Below are positions 18,105 to 27,527 of a stretch of 64,000 nucleotides of DNA, one piece after another (the first letter of the stretch is position 1; each line of letters opens with the position of its first letter). The notes under the pieces were generated by a model. That model saw only the letters and a program-made list of their open reading frames with translations. It was not told the origin of the DNA and did no database searches. The stretch is from NCBI RefSeq assembly GCF_001648155.1, contig NZ_CP015199.1, forward strand, positions 930,001-994,000. The letters run 5' to 3'. The position numbers were made by a program, and so were the translations under genes. This stretch comes from Chryseobacterium glaciei. GTDB taxonomy: Bacteria; Bacteroidota; Bacteroidia; Flavobacteriales; Weeksellaceae.

Positions 18105-21100
18105 GTTTTCCATCGTGTTTGTAAGGTTCAGTTTGTTCGGTTAAAGGATTTTCTTCTTCATATTTTGCCAGTTTAGATTTCTCGGCAATTGTTCCAAAGA
18201 TGTAATACAATCCAGGGATAATCATTAATCCGAAAATAGTTCCGATCAACATACCTCCTGCTGCTGCTGTACCGATTGTTCGGTTACCTGTTGCACCTGG
18301 TCCTGTTGCCATTACCAACGGAATCAAACCTGCAATAAATGCAAATGATGTCATCAAAATCGGACGGAAACGGATCGCAGCTCCTTCAATAGCAGCCTGC
18401 GCCACCGGAATTCCTTCTTCCGCCTTCTTCTGGACGGCGAATTCCACGATCAATACGGCATTTTTACCTAAAAGTCCGATCAACATGACCATGGCCACCT
18501 GAGCATAAATGTTGTTTTCTAATCCTAATAATTTCAAGCATAAGAATGCCCCGAAAATACCTGTCGGCAACGAAAGAATTACTGGTAATGGAAGAATAAA
18601 ACTTTCATACTGAGCCGCAAGAATCAAATAAACAAATCCTAAACACACCAAGAATATATAAATTGCTTCGTTTCCACGGCTTACCTCATCTTTCGAGATA
18701 CCTGCCCAGTCGATACCAAAACCTCTCGGAAGAGTTTTATCAGCAACTTCCTGAATGGCAGCAATTGCCTGTCCGGAACTGTAACCCGGCGCAGGAGTAC
18801 CACTTACCTCAGAAGAGTTGTACATATTATGTCTCGTGATTTCAGATAAACCATAAACTTTTTCCAAATGCATGAAATCTGAATATGGAACCATCTGGTC
18901 TTTATCATTTTTAACATATAGCTTTAATAAATCGCTCGGTAACGCTCGATATTGAGGTCCTGCCTGAACGATTACTTTATAAGGTCTGTCGAAACGGATG
19001 AAACTGGTTTCATAGTTGGAACCTATCAAATTAGAAAGGTTATCCATCGCATTTTCAATCGTAACACCTTTTTGTTCAGCCAAATCATTATCGATTTTCA
19101 ACATATACTGAGGGAAACTCGCGGAATAGAATGTGAAAGCAGAACCCAGTTCAGGACGTTTTTTCAGTTCTTTAACAAAGTCATTACTTACTTTTTCCAT
19201 TTTCTGATAATCCCCACTTCCTGCTTTATCTAAAAGACGAAGCTCAAAACCACCTGCAGCTCCATAACCCGGAATAGATGGCGGTTGGAAGAATTCAATA
19301 TTGGCTCCCGGAATATTTTTAGCTTTTTGTTCAAGCTTTTCTATAATCTCGGCGGCGGATTCTTTACGGTCTTCCCAACTTTTAAGGTTGATCAAACAAG
19401 TACCTGAGTTTGAACCTGTACCTTCCGTCAAGATTTCGTAACCTGCCAATGATGAAACAGACTGTACACCGTCAATATCTTCAGATTCTTTCAATAATTC
19501 TTTGGCAATCTGGTTTGTTCTTTCCAATGTAGAACCCGGAGGTGTCTGAATAATTGCATAGATCATCCCCTGATCCTCACTCGGAATAAACCCTGATGGA
19601 AGTGAATTACTTAAAAAGAATGTACACAAACAGAACGCCAATAATAACGGAAGTGTTACCATTTTTTTCGTCACTGTTTTGTTCAGCATTTTCTCATATC
19701 TCCCTGCTCCTTTCGTAAATAAATTGTTGAATTTATCTAAGAAAATAGTAATTGGAGTTCTCTTTTTAGCTTTTCCGTGGTTATTTTTTAGAATTAAAGC
19801 ACATAAAGCCGGTGTCAACGTTAATGCTACCACCCCAGAAAGGATAATCGCAGAAGCCATTGTAATGGAGAACTGACGGTAAAATACCCCAACCGGACCA
19901 GACATAAACGCAATTGGAATAAACACAGATGCCATTACCAAAGTAATCGCAATAATTGCCCCACTGATCTCATGCATTGCTTCTTCCGTTGCTTTTAATG
20001 GCGAGAGACCTTTCTCTTCCATCTTGGCGTGGACGGCTTCAATAACCACGATTGCATCATCGACGACGACCCCAATTGCCATTACGAGGGCAAAAAGTGA
20101 GATCATATTCAGCGTAATTCCAAAGGCGGACATTACGGCAAACGTACCGATCAATGAAACTGGAACCGCAATCGCCGGAATCAAAGTAGAACGCCAGTCT
20201 CCTAAGAATAGAAATACCACAATCGCCACCAAGATAAATGCTTCAAATAACGTATGAATTACCTTTTCAATCGATGCATCCAAGAATCTGGAAACGTCAT
20301 AACTGATATCGTAATGCATTCCTTTCGGGAAGTTATTTTTCTGAAGATCAGCCATCAAAGATTTTACATTTTTGATAACGTCACTTGCATTAGAACCATA
20401 TGATTGCTTAACCGTGATCGCTGCAGAAGGTTTTCCATTTAATGTAGAATAGATATCATACATTGAAGAACCAAATTCTATATCCGCAACATCTTTCAAT
20501 CTTACAAATTCACCTCCCGGTTTTGCTTTAAGGATAATATTTCCGTAGTCTTTTTCATTATTAAAACGACCCGGATATTTTAAAATATATTCAAATGACT
20601 GCGAGCGTTTTCCTGAACTTTCTCCTGTTTTACCAGGAGATGCTTCCAAACTCTGCTGATTCAGCGCCTCCATTACCTCATCGGATGAAATATTGTAAGC
20701 TGTTAATCTATCAGGTTTAAGCCAAACACGCATTGCGTATTCTCTTGTTCCTAAGATGTCAGCGAAACCTACTCCACCAACCCTTCTCAATTCAGACATT
20801 ACGTTAATATCGGCATAGTTGAAAAGGAATTTCTGGTCAGCTTTAGGATCATCACTATACAAGTTAATGTACATCAACATGTTAGGCTCTTCACGGGTAA
20901 TTTTCACCCCTTCACGCACTACCAACGGCGGAAGTTTATTTACCACCGAAGAAACACGGTTTTGAACATTTACTGCCGCAACGTTTGGATCTGTACCCAA
21001 ATCAAATACGATCTGGATAGAAGCTTCACCGTCATTTCCGGCATCGGAAGTCATATACTTCATTCCGGGAACACCGTTTAGACCTCTTTCCAATGGGATA

Positions 21101-21285
21101 ACCACGGATTTGATCAACAATTCGTTGTTTGCTCCCGGATATTCTGCAGTAATATTTACTTTAGGCGGAGAAATTGAAGGAAACTGCGTCACCGGAAGTT
21201 TTACCAGCGACAGGACTCCCATAAATACGATAATCAATGAGATTACGATAGACAGAACAGGTCTGCGAATGAATTTCTTAAACAT
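18091..21285 (-). CDS. RND efflux permease, HAE1 family (AcrB/MexB type)
   Basis: 1,064 residues, the inner-membrane pump subunit that exchanges protons for hydrophobic drugs or bile-salt-like compounds. The N-terminus (FIRRPVLSIVISLIIVF) forms TM1. The TM4 proton-relay pair is visible as GVVVDDAIVVIEA, with Asp near 407-408 as in AcrB. Large periplasmic loops and the late IEGAAIRFRPILMTS and ATGPGA blocks are typical. Length matches the family. It lies between the adaptor gene (20 bp upstream) and the overlapping outer-membrane gene. Substrates cannot be read from sequence. Confidence 0.97.
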   Translation of the reverse strand: MFKKFIRRPVLSIVISLIIVFMGVLSLVKLPVTQFPSISPPKVNITAEYPGANNELLIKSVVIPLERGLNGVPGMKYMTSDAGNDGEASIQIVFDLGTDPNVAAVNVQNRVSSVVNKLPPLVVREGVKITREEPNMLMYINLYSDDPKADQKFLFNYADINVMSELRRVGGVGFADILGTREYAMRVWLKPDRLTAYNISSDEVMEALNQQSLEASPGKTGESSGKRSQSFEYILKYPGRFNNEKDYGNIILKAKPGGEFVRLKDVADIEFGSSMYDIYSTLNGKPSAAITVKQSYGSNASDVIKNVKSLMADLQKNNFPKGMHYDISYDVSRFLDASIEKVIHTLFEAFILVAIVVFLFLGDWRSTLIPAIAVPVSLIGTFAVMSAFGITLNMISLFALVMAIGVVVDDAIVVIEAVHAKMEEKGLSPLKATEEAMHEISGAIIAITLVMASVFIPIAFMSGPVGVFYRQFSITMASAIILSGVVALTLTPALCALILKNNHGKAKKRTPITIFLDKFNNLFTKGAGRYEKMLNKTVTKKMVTLPLLLAFCLCTFFLSNSLPSGFIPSEDQGMIYAIIQTPPGSTLERTNQIAKELLKESEDIDGVQSVSSLAGYEILTEGTGSNSGTCLINLKSWEDRKESAAEIIEKLEQKAKNIPGANIEFFQPPSIPGYGAAGGFELRLLDKAGSGDYQKMEKVSNDFVKELKKRPELGSAFTFYSASFPQYMLKIDNDLAEQKGVTIENAMDNLSNLIGSNYETSFIRFDRPYKVIVQAGPQYRALPSDLLKLYVKNDKDQMVPYSDFMHLEKVYGLSEITRHNMYNSSEVSGTPAPGYSSGQAIAAIQEVADKTLPRGFGIDWAGISKDEVSRGNEAIYIFLVCLGFVYLILAAQYESFILPLPVILSLPTGIFGAFLCLKLLGLENNIYAQVAMVMLIGLLGKNAVLIVEFAVQKKAEEGIPVAQAAIEGAAIRFRPILMTSFAFIAGLIPLVMATGPGATGNRTIGTAAAGGMLIGTIFGLMIIPGLYYIFGTIAEKSKLAKYEEENPLTEQTEPYKHDGKHEDL

Positions 21286-21305
21286 ATAATTTCATTTTTA
21301 GAGTC

Positions 21306-22391
21306 CTACTCTGCTTTTAATTTCAATGATTGAAGAACTTTTTTCGGATCCTGGAACTTCACCTGAACTTTTTGATCATCTTTTACTTTCTGAACTCCTT
21401 CAAGAAGAATTTTATCTCCCTCAGCAAGTCCTGAACCTATTACATAAACATCCGGAAGCTCATAAGCTACTTTGATATTTCTAGACTTTACTACTCCGTT
21501 TTTATCCACTACAAAAACATATTTCTGATCCTGAATTTCGTAAGTAGCTTTTTGTGGAATAATTAAAGCATTTTTAAGCGGTAAAGTCATTTGTACTTTT
21601 CCTGTTTCGCCGTTTCTTAATAATTTATTAGGATTCGGGAACTTAGCTCTGAATGCAATATTTCCTGTTTCGCGGTCAAATTCTCCTTCGATGGTCTGAA
21701 CTTCTCCTTTCTGAGGAAAAACATCTCCGTTTGCCATCACCAAAGAAACCAGATTGCTTCCTCTTGATGCAACATTCGTTTGATAAGACAGATATTCCGG
21801 CTCGGAAACGTTGAAATACGTGTAGATATCATTGTTATCCGATAGAGATGTTAATAAATCACCTTCATCGATTAAACTTCCCAACTTCAAAGGAATTCTA
21901 TTGATGATTCCTGAGAATGGAGCTTTGATGTCCGTGAATGACAAGTGGATCTGAGCCAGTTTCGCTTCTGCATTAGCCGCATCCAACTTAGCTTTTGCCA
22001 TCAATCTTTCATTTTTAGAAACAATGTTGTTGTTGGCTAATGTACTTGCGTTTTTCAATTCGATGGTAGCCTGTGCTACCTCAGCTTGCGCCTTTAATAA
22101 TTCCGCCTGATACAATTTGGGCATAATTCGGAACAATGTCTGACCTTGATGTACAAACTGACCTTCGTCTACAAAGATCTTCTCAAGAAAACCTTTTTCC
22201 TGAGCACGAACTTCAATGTTCTTTACAGACTGGATCTGCGCTACATATTCTTTGCTGATCACAGTGTCCATTTTCACGGGGTTTGTAACCGGATAGATTG
22301 TAACTTCTTCTTTTTCTTCTTTTTTGCTGTTACAACTTGCGAACAACAAAAGACTGCCAAGCGCGAAGCTTGAGACAACTCTTTTCATCAT
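21306..22391 (-). CDS. RND efflux periplasmic adaptor (AcrA/MexA type) lipoprotein
   Basis: 361 residues. The lipobox LLFASC places the lipidated Cys at about residue 20; the second Met codon (22388) is an equally good start. The protein has the membrane-fusion layout: split lipoyl halves (VRAQEKGFLEKIFVDEGQFV and FTDIKAPFSGIINRIPL), a central alpha hairpin, a beta-barrel (EYLSYQTNV) and a membrane-proximal domain. It is the first gene of the three-gene efflux operon. No local repressor gene such as a TetR is adjacent. Confidence 0.95.
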   Translation of the reverse strand: MMKRVVSSFALGSLLLFASCNSKKEEKEEVTIYPVTNPVKMDTVISKEYVAQIQSVKNIEVRAQEKGFLEKIFVDEGQFVHQGQTLFRIMPKLYQAELLKAQAEVAQATIELKNASTLANNNIVSKNERLMAKAKLDAANAEAKLAQIHLSFTDIKAPFSGIINRIPLKLGSLIDEGDLLTSLSDNNDIYTYFNVSEPEYLSYQTNVASRGSNLVSLVMANGDVFPQKGEVQTIEGEFDRETGNIAFRAKFPNPNKLLRNGETGKVQMTLPLKNALIIPQKATYEIQDQKYVFVVDKNGVVKSRNIKVAYELPDVYVIGSGLAEGDKILLEGVQKVKDDQKVQVKFQDPKKVLQSLKLKAE

Positions 22392-22537
22392 AATACTAGA
22401 GTTTATATAAATCGTTAATGTTTTAAATAGAAAAATTGTGGCAATGAGTATTTTGGCGATGTGAGCTCACCTACAGCACAACGCAGAACATCTTCTGCTC
22501 AAAATAAAAAGCAGAAAACTAATCGAAAAATAAAATT

Positions 22538-22936
22538 TTAGATTCTGATAGAACGAATCAGAATGAATGTTTTAACTGAAGAAAATTCAGATAAATAGCC
22601 GTGAATTGCGGGCTTTAATTTTTTAAAACTTTTTAACCCAAAAATATAAACCAGCGTAAAAATACTTGCAAAGAATACGATAGACTGCACTGTATCCGAC
22701 AACTGGAAGTCGTCTTCCGCAAGTTCTAAGGAATAAGCATTACTTACATCATCCGGAGCCTGCTGTACAGAAAGCTTTTCGTAGGTTTGGTTTAAGCGGT
22801 TTGCTCTTTTGGGTAAATTATGAGAAGTATGCGTGTTATAATCGTTTTTCAACGTTTTGACATTGATCTTACTTTCCACTACGAATAGCAGAAAAAGACT
22901 GGTCAAAAAGTATACGATGTAGTTTCTCATTTTCAA
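22538..22936 (-). CDS. small two-transmembrane hypothetical protein
   Basis: 132 residues with two hydrophobic segments, about 5-20 and 84-102, separated by a polar loop that is probably periplasmic. Arg/Lys-rich ends suggest both termini are cytoplasmic. I do not recognise the family. A -7 box (TACATTTG on the minus strand, 22942-22949) ends six bases before the ATG, so the message would be nearly leaderless. The Met at residue 3 (22930) is then a possible start. It lies 145 bp upstream of the efflux adaptor on the same strand; co-transcription is possible but not shown. Confidence 0.7.
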   Translation of the reverse strand: MKMRNYIVYFLTSLFLLFVVESKINVKTLKNDYNTHTSHNLPKRANRLNQTYEKLSVQQAPDDVSNAYSLELAEDDFQLSDTVQSIVFFASIFTLVYIFGLKSFKKLKPAIHGYLSEFSSVKTFILIRSIRI

Positions 22937-22941
22937 GGCAC

Positions 22942-22949
22942 AAATGTAA
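22942..22949 (-). promoter_or_regulatory. -7 box abutting the 22538-22936 start codon
   Basis: TACATTTG on the minus strand. A TTTG lies 25 bp further upstream (22975-22978), slightly beyond usual spacing. Confidence 0.45.
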
Positions 22950-23378
22950 TTCTTAGTTTGAATACATTTCTAACAAATTCCATGATAATTACACATATTA
23001 ACAATATTTAACTCTCCTTTAAATAAGCTGAAAACCCATTAACACTGTTTTTTCTAAAAAATATGAAGCTGAAATAGCGCTATAATTATTTAAAAAATAT
23101 GATTTCACAAAATATTAATATCAATAAACTTCATACAATTAAATTATTTTTTCAACATATAATATTAATTATCATTAATATTTTTATTATAATTTAAGAT
23201 TATATCAATATTTTATTTAATTTTAAGTCAGAAATAAATAACTAATAAGTGATTTGTTTTCTTGTATGATTTTATCAACTATGGAAATATCAATTCCTTT
23301 TAACATTTGTTATAATCATTTGAATCAAACAAATTCAAACCATAAAAAAAACAATAATAACCACGAAATACTATATTT
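22950..23378. other. AT-rich intergenic stretch without a recognisable gene
   Basis: About 430 bp of very AT-rich sequence with many A and T tracts. It must hold the promoter of the 23379 gene, but no consensus -7 box is clear. I see no ORF of merit or strong hairpin. Confidence 0.6.
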
Positions 23379-24365
23379 ATGAAAAACAATTTAACATTAG
23401 CAGGATTGCTGTTTACTTCAGTTCTCTCATTTGCACAAATAGGTATTAATACCTCAAATCCTCAAAATTCATTACATGTGGATGGAGCAAAAGACAATCC
23501 GGCAACAGGCGCTCCCTCAGCTACCCAACAAGCTAACGACTTTATCGTCACCTCTACAGGAAGTACAGGAATAGGAACTACAACTCCAAATGCTTCGGCT
23601 ATTTTGGATATCAGCTCTGCAAATAAAGGAATATTGGGCCCCAGAATCAGCTTAACATCTGCAACTATGCAGCTTAGCGGCAATCCTAATGCAACAGGTC
23701 TGCTTATTTATAATACAGGTCCGGTTTTGAGTCAGGGATATTATTTCTGGAATGGTGCCGAATGGAGAGTTTTTAACACATCATCCGGAAACAATAGCGG
23801 AACCAACACTTTAGCAAATGTTGAGAACATAGCAGTTATTGGCCCTTTAATAGCAACCTCTGACAACGGAAGAGCAGGATATGGTCTTTCTATTACAACT
23901 CCTGATGGTAAATTTTCGGTAAGAACCTTTATTCCTGCAACTACAGGATTTTCTTTTGTAAATATACAAATCAGAAATAACAGCACCGGAAATGTAGATA
24001 TTATTTCGAATGAGCACTGGCTATGGGGTGGCTCAGGTGGAAACCAGCAAAACCAATTGAGACTTCCTCCCGGAGTTTGGGCAGGAGACGGAGGTGTTGA
24101 TTCATCTGCACTTACAGTTGCCACAGCACAGACAGCCTCAACATTTCCATCTTGGGGAAATGCCGAAACCTATGCTGCAGGAATGCCTGAACATCGCCTT
24201 TACGCATGGACAACCAACGACGGAAACGACAAGGTTTTCTATAAACTGGATTATATGATGGGTTCTTCAACGCCCGGCAGCGCAGGAAATGCAACAACCT
24301 GTCCTGGAGGAGTATGTAATACAACTAAAGCATTTTTCACGATCGATCAAATCACTGCACCATAA
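23379..24365 (+). CDS. exported surface-type protein with GIGTTTP tail-fibre-like module
   Basis: 328 residues with a signal peptide ending SFAQ and mature start IGINTSNP. Residues about 60-130 hold the module GIGTTTPNASAILDIS...KGILGPR...YYFWNGAEW, which recurs in other exported proteins of this window and resembles bacteroidete adhesin or tail-fibre repeats. The remaining 190 residues form a beta-rich C-terminal domain with a cysteine pair (TTCPGGVCNTT). No type IX sorting domain is obvious. Monocistronic, with its own terminator. Role unknown; surface location is inferred. Confidence 0.82.
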   Translation: MKNNLTLAGLLFTSVLSFAQIGINTSNPQNSLHVDGAKDNPATGAPSATQQANDFIVTSTGSTGIGTTTPNASAILDISSANKGILGPRISLTSATMQLSGNPNATGLLIYNTGPVLSQGYYFWNGAEWRVFNTSSGNNSGTNTLANVENIAVIGPLIATSDNGRAGYGLSITTPDGKFSVRTFIPATTGFSFVNIQIRNNSTGNVDIISNEHWLWGGSGGNQQNQLRLPPGVWAGDGGVDSSALTVATAQTASTFPSWGNAETYAAGMPEHRLYAWTTNDGNDKVFYKLDYMMGSSTPGSAGNATTCPGGVCNTTKAFFTIDQITAP

Positions 24366-24371
24366 AAAAAC

Positions 24372-24403
24372 AAAAAGGGAGTTCTTAAAAAACTCCCTTT
24401 TTT
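24372..24403 (+). terminator. strong terminator after 23379-24365
   Basis: Stem AAAAAGGGAGTT / AACTCCCTTTTT with a 7-nt loop and a T tract. Confidence 0.92.
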
Positions 24404-24567
24404 AGATATATAAAGAAAATGGAATTGATAATTTACAAGCTTACAAAACACCTTAAAATAAAAATTATTAATTAATTTATGCAAAATTAACATATTTATA
24501 TTAAAAATAATTGTAAATTTATAACACTTTAATACTTAATTCATGGAAAACCAAATCACTCATCACT

Positions 24568-24963
24568 ATGAAAAAATTTTTACAAATCATTATTTTCGGC
24601 ATCATTGCCTTTTCGGTAACAGCGTGTAGGCACTCTGCAAAAGAATCAGAAACCCTTACCAACACTATACAGCCCGTAAATACAGATGACATTACTAAAG
24701 ATGTTTTCAAAGATGCTTACGGAGATCAAATGGAAGTTGCGATCAACAATTCTAAAAACACAATGACTGTACATCTGGATGGCAAAACTTATGAATTGAA
24801 AAAAAGTGAAGACCTTCCCGAGTACACTGCTTCTAATGCAGAATACCAATATTCTAATATCAGAGGAAACATTACTTTCCTGAAAAAGAATGTTGATATG
24901 GTTTTGTTCCATCATACAAAGGAAAAGCAACAACCAGCTTCTACCAAAATGGCATCATATTAA
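24568..24963 (+). CDS. lipoprotein resembling MliC-type lysozyme inhibitor
   Basis: 131 residues with a lipobox (FSVTAC, Cys20). The C-terminal half has the order of strands seen in MliC/PliC inhibitors: an MTVHLDGKTYELKK stretch, then YTASNAEYQYSNIRGNITF and VDMVLF. MliC proteins protect peptidoglycan from C-type lysozyme. The match is by eye and the usual cysteine pair is not obvious, so the assignment is moderate. It is followed 26 bp later by a META-domain lipoprotein on the same strand, and the two share one terminator. Confidence 0.75.
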   Translation: MKKFLQIIIFGIIAFSVTACRHSAKESETLTNTIQPVNTDDITKDVFKDAYGDQMEVAINNSKNTMTVHLDGKTYELKKSEDLPEYTASNAEYQYSNIRGNITFLKKNVDMVLFHHTKEKQQPASTKMASY

Positions 24964-24989
24964 AAATTATCACTATTAAAATTAAAACT

Positions 24990-25436
24990 ATGAAATTTTT
25001 ATATAATCATTTAGCGAGTCTGTTTTTGGTAATGTTTTTGGCATCGTGTATGAGCAAACCTATGCCTCCTACTCCCCCAACAACATCAAATGATATTACA
25101 GGAAAAACCTGGAAACTCACAGAAATCAACGGTAAACCTATCGCTCTTAAAAATCCTAAAAGCAATCCTTATTTTTCATTAAATATGAAAGAAATGAGAT
25201 ACGAAGGAAATGGCGGATGCAACGGTGTTGGCGGAACTTTTGAAATCAAACAAGAAATGATGCGCATCAAATTCAACCAAGGAATGTCTACGATGATGGC
25301 CTGCGACGATCTGGAAACCGAACAATTATTCACAAAAGCTTTATTGGCTGCCGATAATTATTCTGTAAACGGTAATACATTGAGTCTTAATAAAGCGAGA
25401 ATGGCTCCTTTGGCAAAGTTTGTATTGCAGAAATAA
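24990..25436 (+). CDS. META-domain lipoprotein (HslJ-like)
   Basis: 148 residues with lipobox FLASC (Cys20), a Pro-rich linker, and a META domain starting ITGKTWKLTEINGKPI. The signature block GNGGCNGVGGTF and the later MSTMMACDDLETEQLF with its paired cysteine are clear. META/HslJ proteins are small outer-membrane or periplasmic proteins linked to heat-shock and novobiocin resistance in E. coli; the precise role here is unknown. Second gene of a two-lipoprotein unit ending in a terminator. Confidence 0.9.
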   Translation: MKFLYNHLASLFLVMFLASCMSKPMPPTPPTTSNDITGKTWKLTEINGKPIALKNPKSNPYFSLNMKEMRYEGNGGCNGVGGTFEIKQEMMRIKFNQGMSTMMACDDLETEQLFTKALLAADNYSVNGNTLSLNKARMAPLAKFVLQK

Positions 25437-25466
25437 CTTCATTTTCATAAAACACATCAACATAAA

Positions 25467-25505
25467 GGAGTCACTCTACAGTTTGTAAAGTGACTCTAAT
25501 TTTTT
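25467..25505 (+). terminator. terminator of the lipoprotein pair
   Basis: Stem GGAGTCACTCTAC / GTAAAGTGACTCT (with G-U pairs), then AATTTTTT. Confidence 0.8.
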
Positions 25506-25672
25506 CTGCATTCACCGTCTTCATTATTTTTTTCATCTAAATAAAATGTAACTGAGGGAGTTACTTTTTTTTGTGGGTAAAAGATAACAGTAGGAAATTT
25601 CATCACTCTGCTATCTTTGTACACAAAAACAACAAAATATTTTTTTTCATTTGGTAAATTAACCTTCCTGGT

Positions 25673-27178
25673 TTATTGTATCTCTTGATAAGTAATTGAT
25701 GATTCATTCCAATCGAATCGAACATCAAAAGAAGTCCTATCCGGTAAGCTTGAAGAATTATCAACAAATAAATAATAGGTTTTATTAGCTGCGGTAGTAT
25801 TATTAACAGCTAGATTACCAGATACCATTCCTCTCATTTCGGACTTAGCAAAACCTGCAGAAGCTAGTCTAGGCTGTATTGCATCTGCTATGAAAGTGGC
25901 ATTCGCCATATCAGCAGTGTTATTTCCTAATCTAAATCTAATAAAATTACTTCCTTTAACATATGTATCAGTAGCAGATGATAAAAACTCTACTCCTAAT
26001 GTTAAATTCAATAACCATTTTCCTGGAGGAAGTACTATAGGAACTCCTGTATATTTGGCGGTAGTATTATTATTTGCAGCAAAAGTATATACAGTGGAAG
26101 GTACCGTGATCGTTCTAAAGGCAATAGCAGTTGATCTCCAAGTTCCTACACCATCTGCATCAGATGTAAGTACACTTCCTTCAGCTTGTGTTCCATCAAC
26201 AATCCTCACAGCGCCTGCTGTTGGAGAAACAACATGCAGCTTTACAGAAGGATCTATAGTTCCTACACCTACTCTTCCGACATTTGTTACGACAACATCA
26301 TTTACTTGTTGAGCAGCCGTTGGAACAGTATTAATATCATTATCCCTGGCTCCATCAATGTGAAAAATTTGTTGAGGTGTAGAAGTTCCGATACTCACAT
26401 TTTGATTTTGTGCAGCAAATATGGAAGGTCTTGCTAAGTTAGATACATCTGCAGCTAAAGTTCCAATTCCAATTCCATCAAACCCGTTTGTAGCACCCGG
26501 ATTTGTATTATGAGTTAAATAATATCCATAATTCTGATCGTTTTCGGTAAAGTATAAAGAACCTCCAGAGCCATCTACATTAGCATTAGACTGAATTCTT
26601 AAAACCGGATTAGGAATAGAACCTGTCTGTGAAGCGGGACCTCCCACTCTCATCTCGCCTCCTAAAACTTGTAATTTAGAATTAGGAGCAGCCGTACCTA
26701 TACCTATTCTGCTATTCGCTGCATCTACCGAGAATGTATTTCCACCAACTGAAAATCCATCTACCGTAGTGGGAGTAAATGCCAATCCAAATGCATTTTG
26801 CATCACAATACGGTTTCCGGAAAGCGTACCATTGGTATTGTAAATATTGGTATCTGCAGAAGTTCCTGTGTTTATTTTAACCCAGACCGTTCCATCAAAA
26901 TAATAATAACCTACCGCATTGATATTAGCTGCCGTTCCTCCCGTGCTTCCGTTAGCAATATTATTTACATAAATCATTGTGGAAGTTGTAACTCCTGTCA
27001 TTGTTTGTGCTTTTAGTCGGTCTACTCTTGGTATCAACAATCCTTCCGGTACAGCGCCTGTAGTAGATTTAGCCACAACATCAAGGGTTGCTCTGGGATC
27101 TGATGTGTTGAATCCAACCTGTGCTTGGGCAATACTTGCCACCGTAAGGGCAAGAACTAAAGTAATCTTGTTTTTCAT
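25673..27178 (-). CDS. exported surface-type protein, family member A1 of the island
   Basis: 501 residues with a signal peptide (IAQAQVGFNT). The N-terminal 100 residues form the module ATLDVVAKS...EGLLIPRVDR...MIYVNN...GYYYFDGTVWVKI, shared with the next two upstream genes. Two or three GIGT-type tail-fibre-like motifs follow (IGIGTAAPNSKLQVLG, VSIGTSTPQQIFHIDG, VGVGTIDPSVKLHVV). The C-terminal 150 residues are a beta-rich domain. The gene is the downstream member of three same-strand paralogues; 350 bp separate it from the next. Likely surface adhesin or appendage-like, by inference. Confidence 0.82.
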   Translation of the reverse strand: MKNKITLVLALTVASIAQAQVGFNTSDPRATLDVVAKSTTGAVPEGLLIPRVDRLKAQTMTGVTTSTMIYVNNIANGSTGGTAANINAVGYYYFDGTVWVKINTGTSADTNIYNTNGTLSGNRIVMQNAFGLAFTPTTVDGFSVGGNTFSVDAANSRIGIGTAAPNSKLQVLGGEMRVGGPASQTGSIPNPVLRIQSNANVDGSGGSLYFTENDQNYGYYLTHNTNPGATNGFDGIGIGTLAADVSNLARPSIFAAQNQNVSIGTSTPQQIFHIDGARDNDINTVPTAAQQVNDVVVTNVGRVGVGTIDPSVKLHVVSPTAGAVRIVDGTQAEGSVLTSDADGVGTWRSTAIAFRTITVPSTVYTFAANNNTTAKYTGVPIVLPPGKWLLNLTLGVEFLSSATDTYVKGSNFIRFRLGNNTADMANATFIADAIQPRLASAGFAKSEMRGMVSGNLAVNNTTAANKTYYLFVDNSSSLPDRTSFDVRFDWNESSITYQEIQ

Positions 27179-27342
27179 TTGTCTTAGTGTTTAGCATTCT
27201 TCTCCATTTGCATTAAGCTATGTTGAATATTTCCTTCAACGTTTATTGTATGCTTTTTGGAGTTTTCTAAAGATTATTTGTGTTTTTATAAATCTTCAGT
27301 TTATATATTAAATGTGTGCTTTATTTTGTGACACGTTTTTGT

Positions 27343-27380
27343 GAAATATTAATTGAAATTTTCTTATCAATTAATATTTC
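27343..27380. repeat. perfect 13-bp inverted repeat in the spacer between two surface genes
   Basis: GAAATATTAATTG at 27343-27355 and its reverse complement at 27368-27380, 12 bp apart. There is no T tract, so a terminator is unlikely; it could be a protein-binding palindrome. The rest of the 27179-27527 spacer shows nothing else recognisable. Confidence 0.5.
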
Positions 27381-27527
27381 AATTTCATTAATTTTTCGCT
27401 GTAATAGTGGAGTTATTATCCTGAAAGATTGGTTAAAATAAAATTTGTATCGTAAAAAATGTAATAATGCTAATCCTCAAAGAATATTAAATTCATAGAG
27501 ATTATACCACACATTTTCTCTTAAATT

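Noticed and set aside
19679..20257. Plus-strand frames over the RND permease
   Set aside because: Antisense shadows of a complete, conserved gene.
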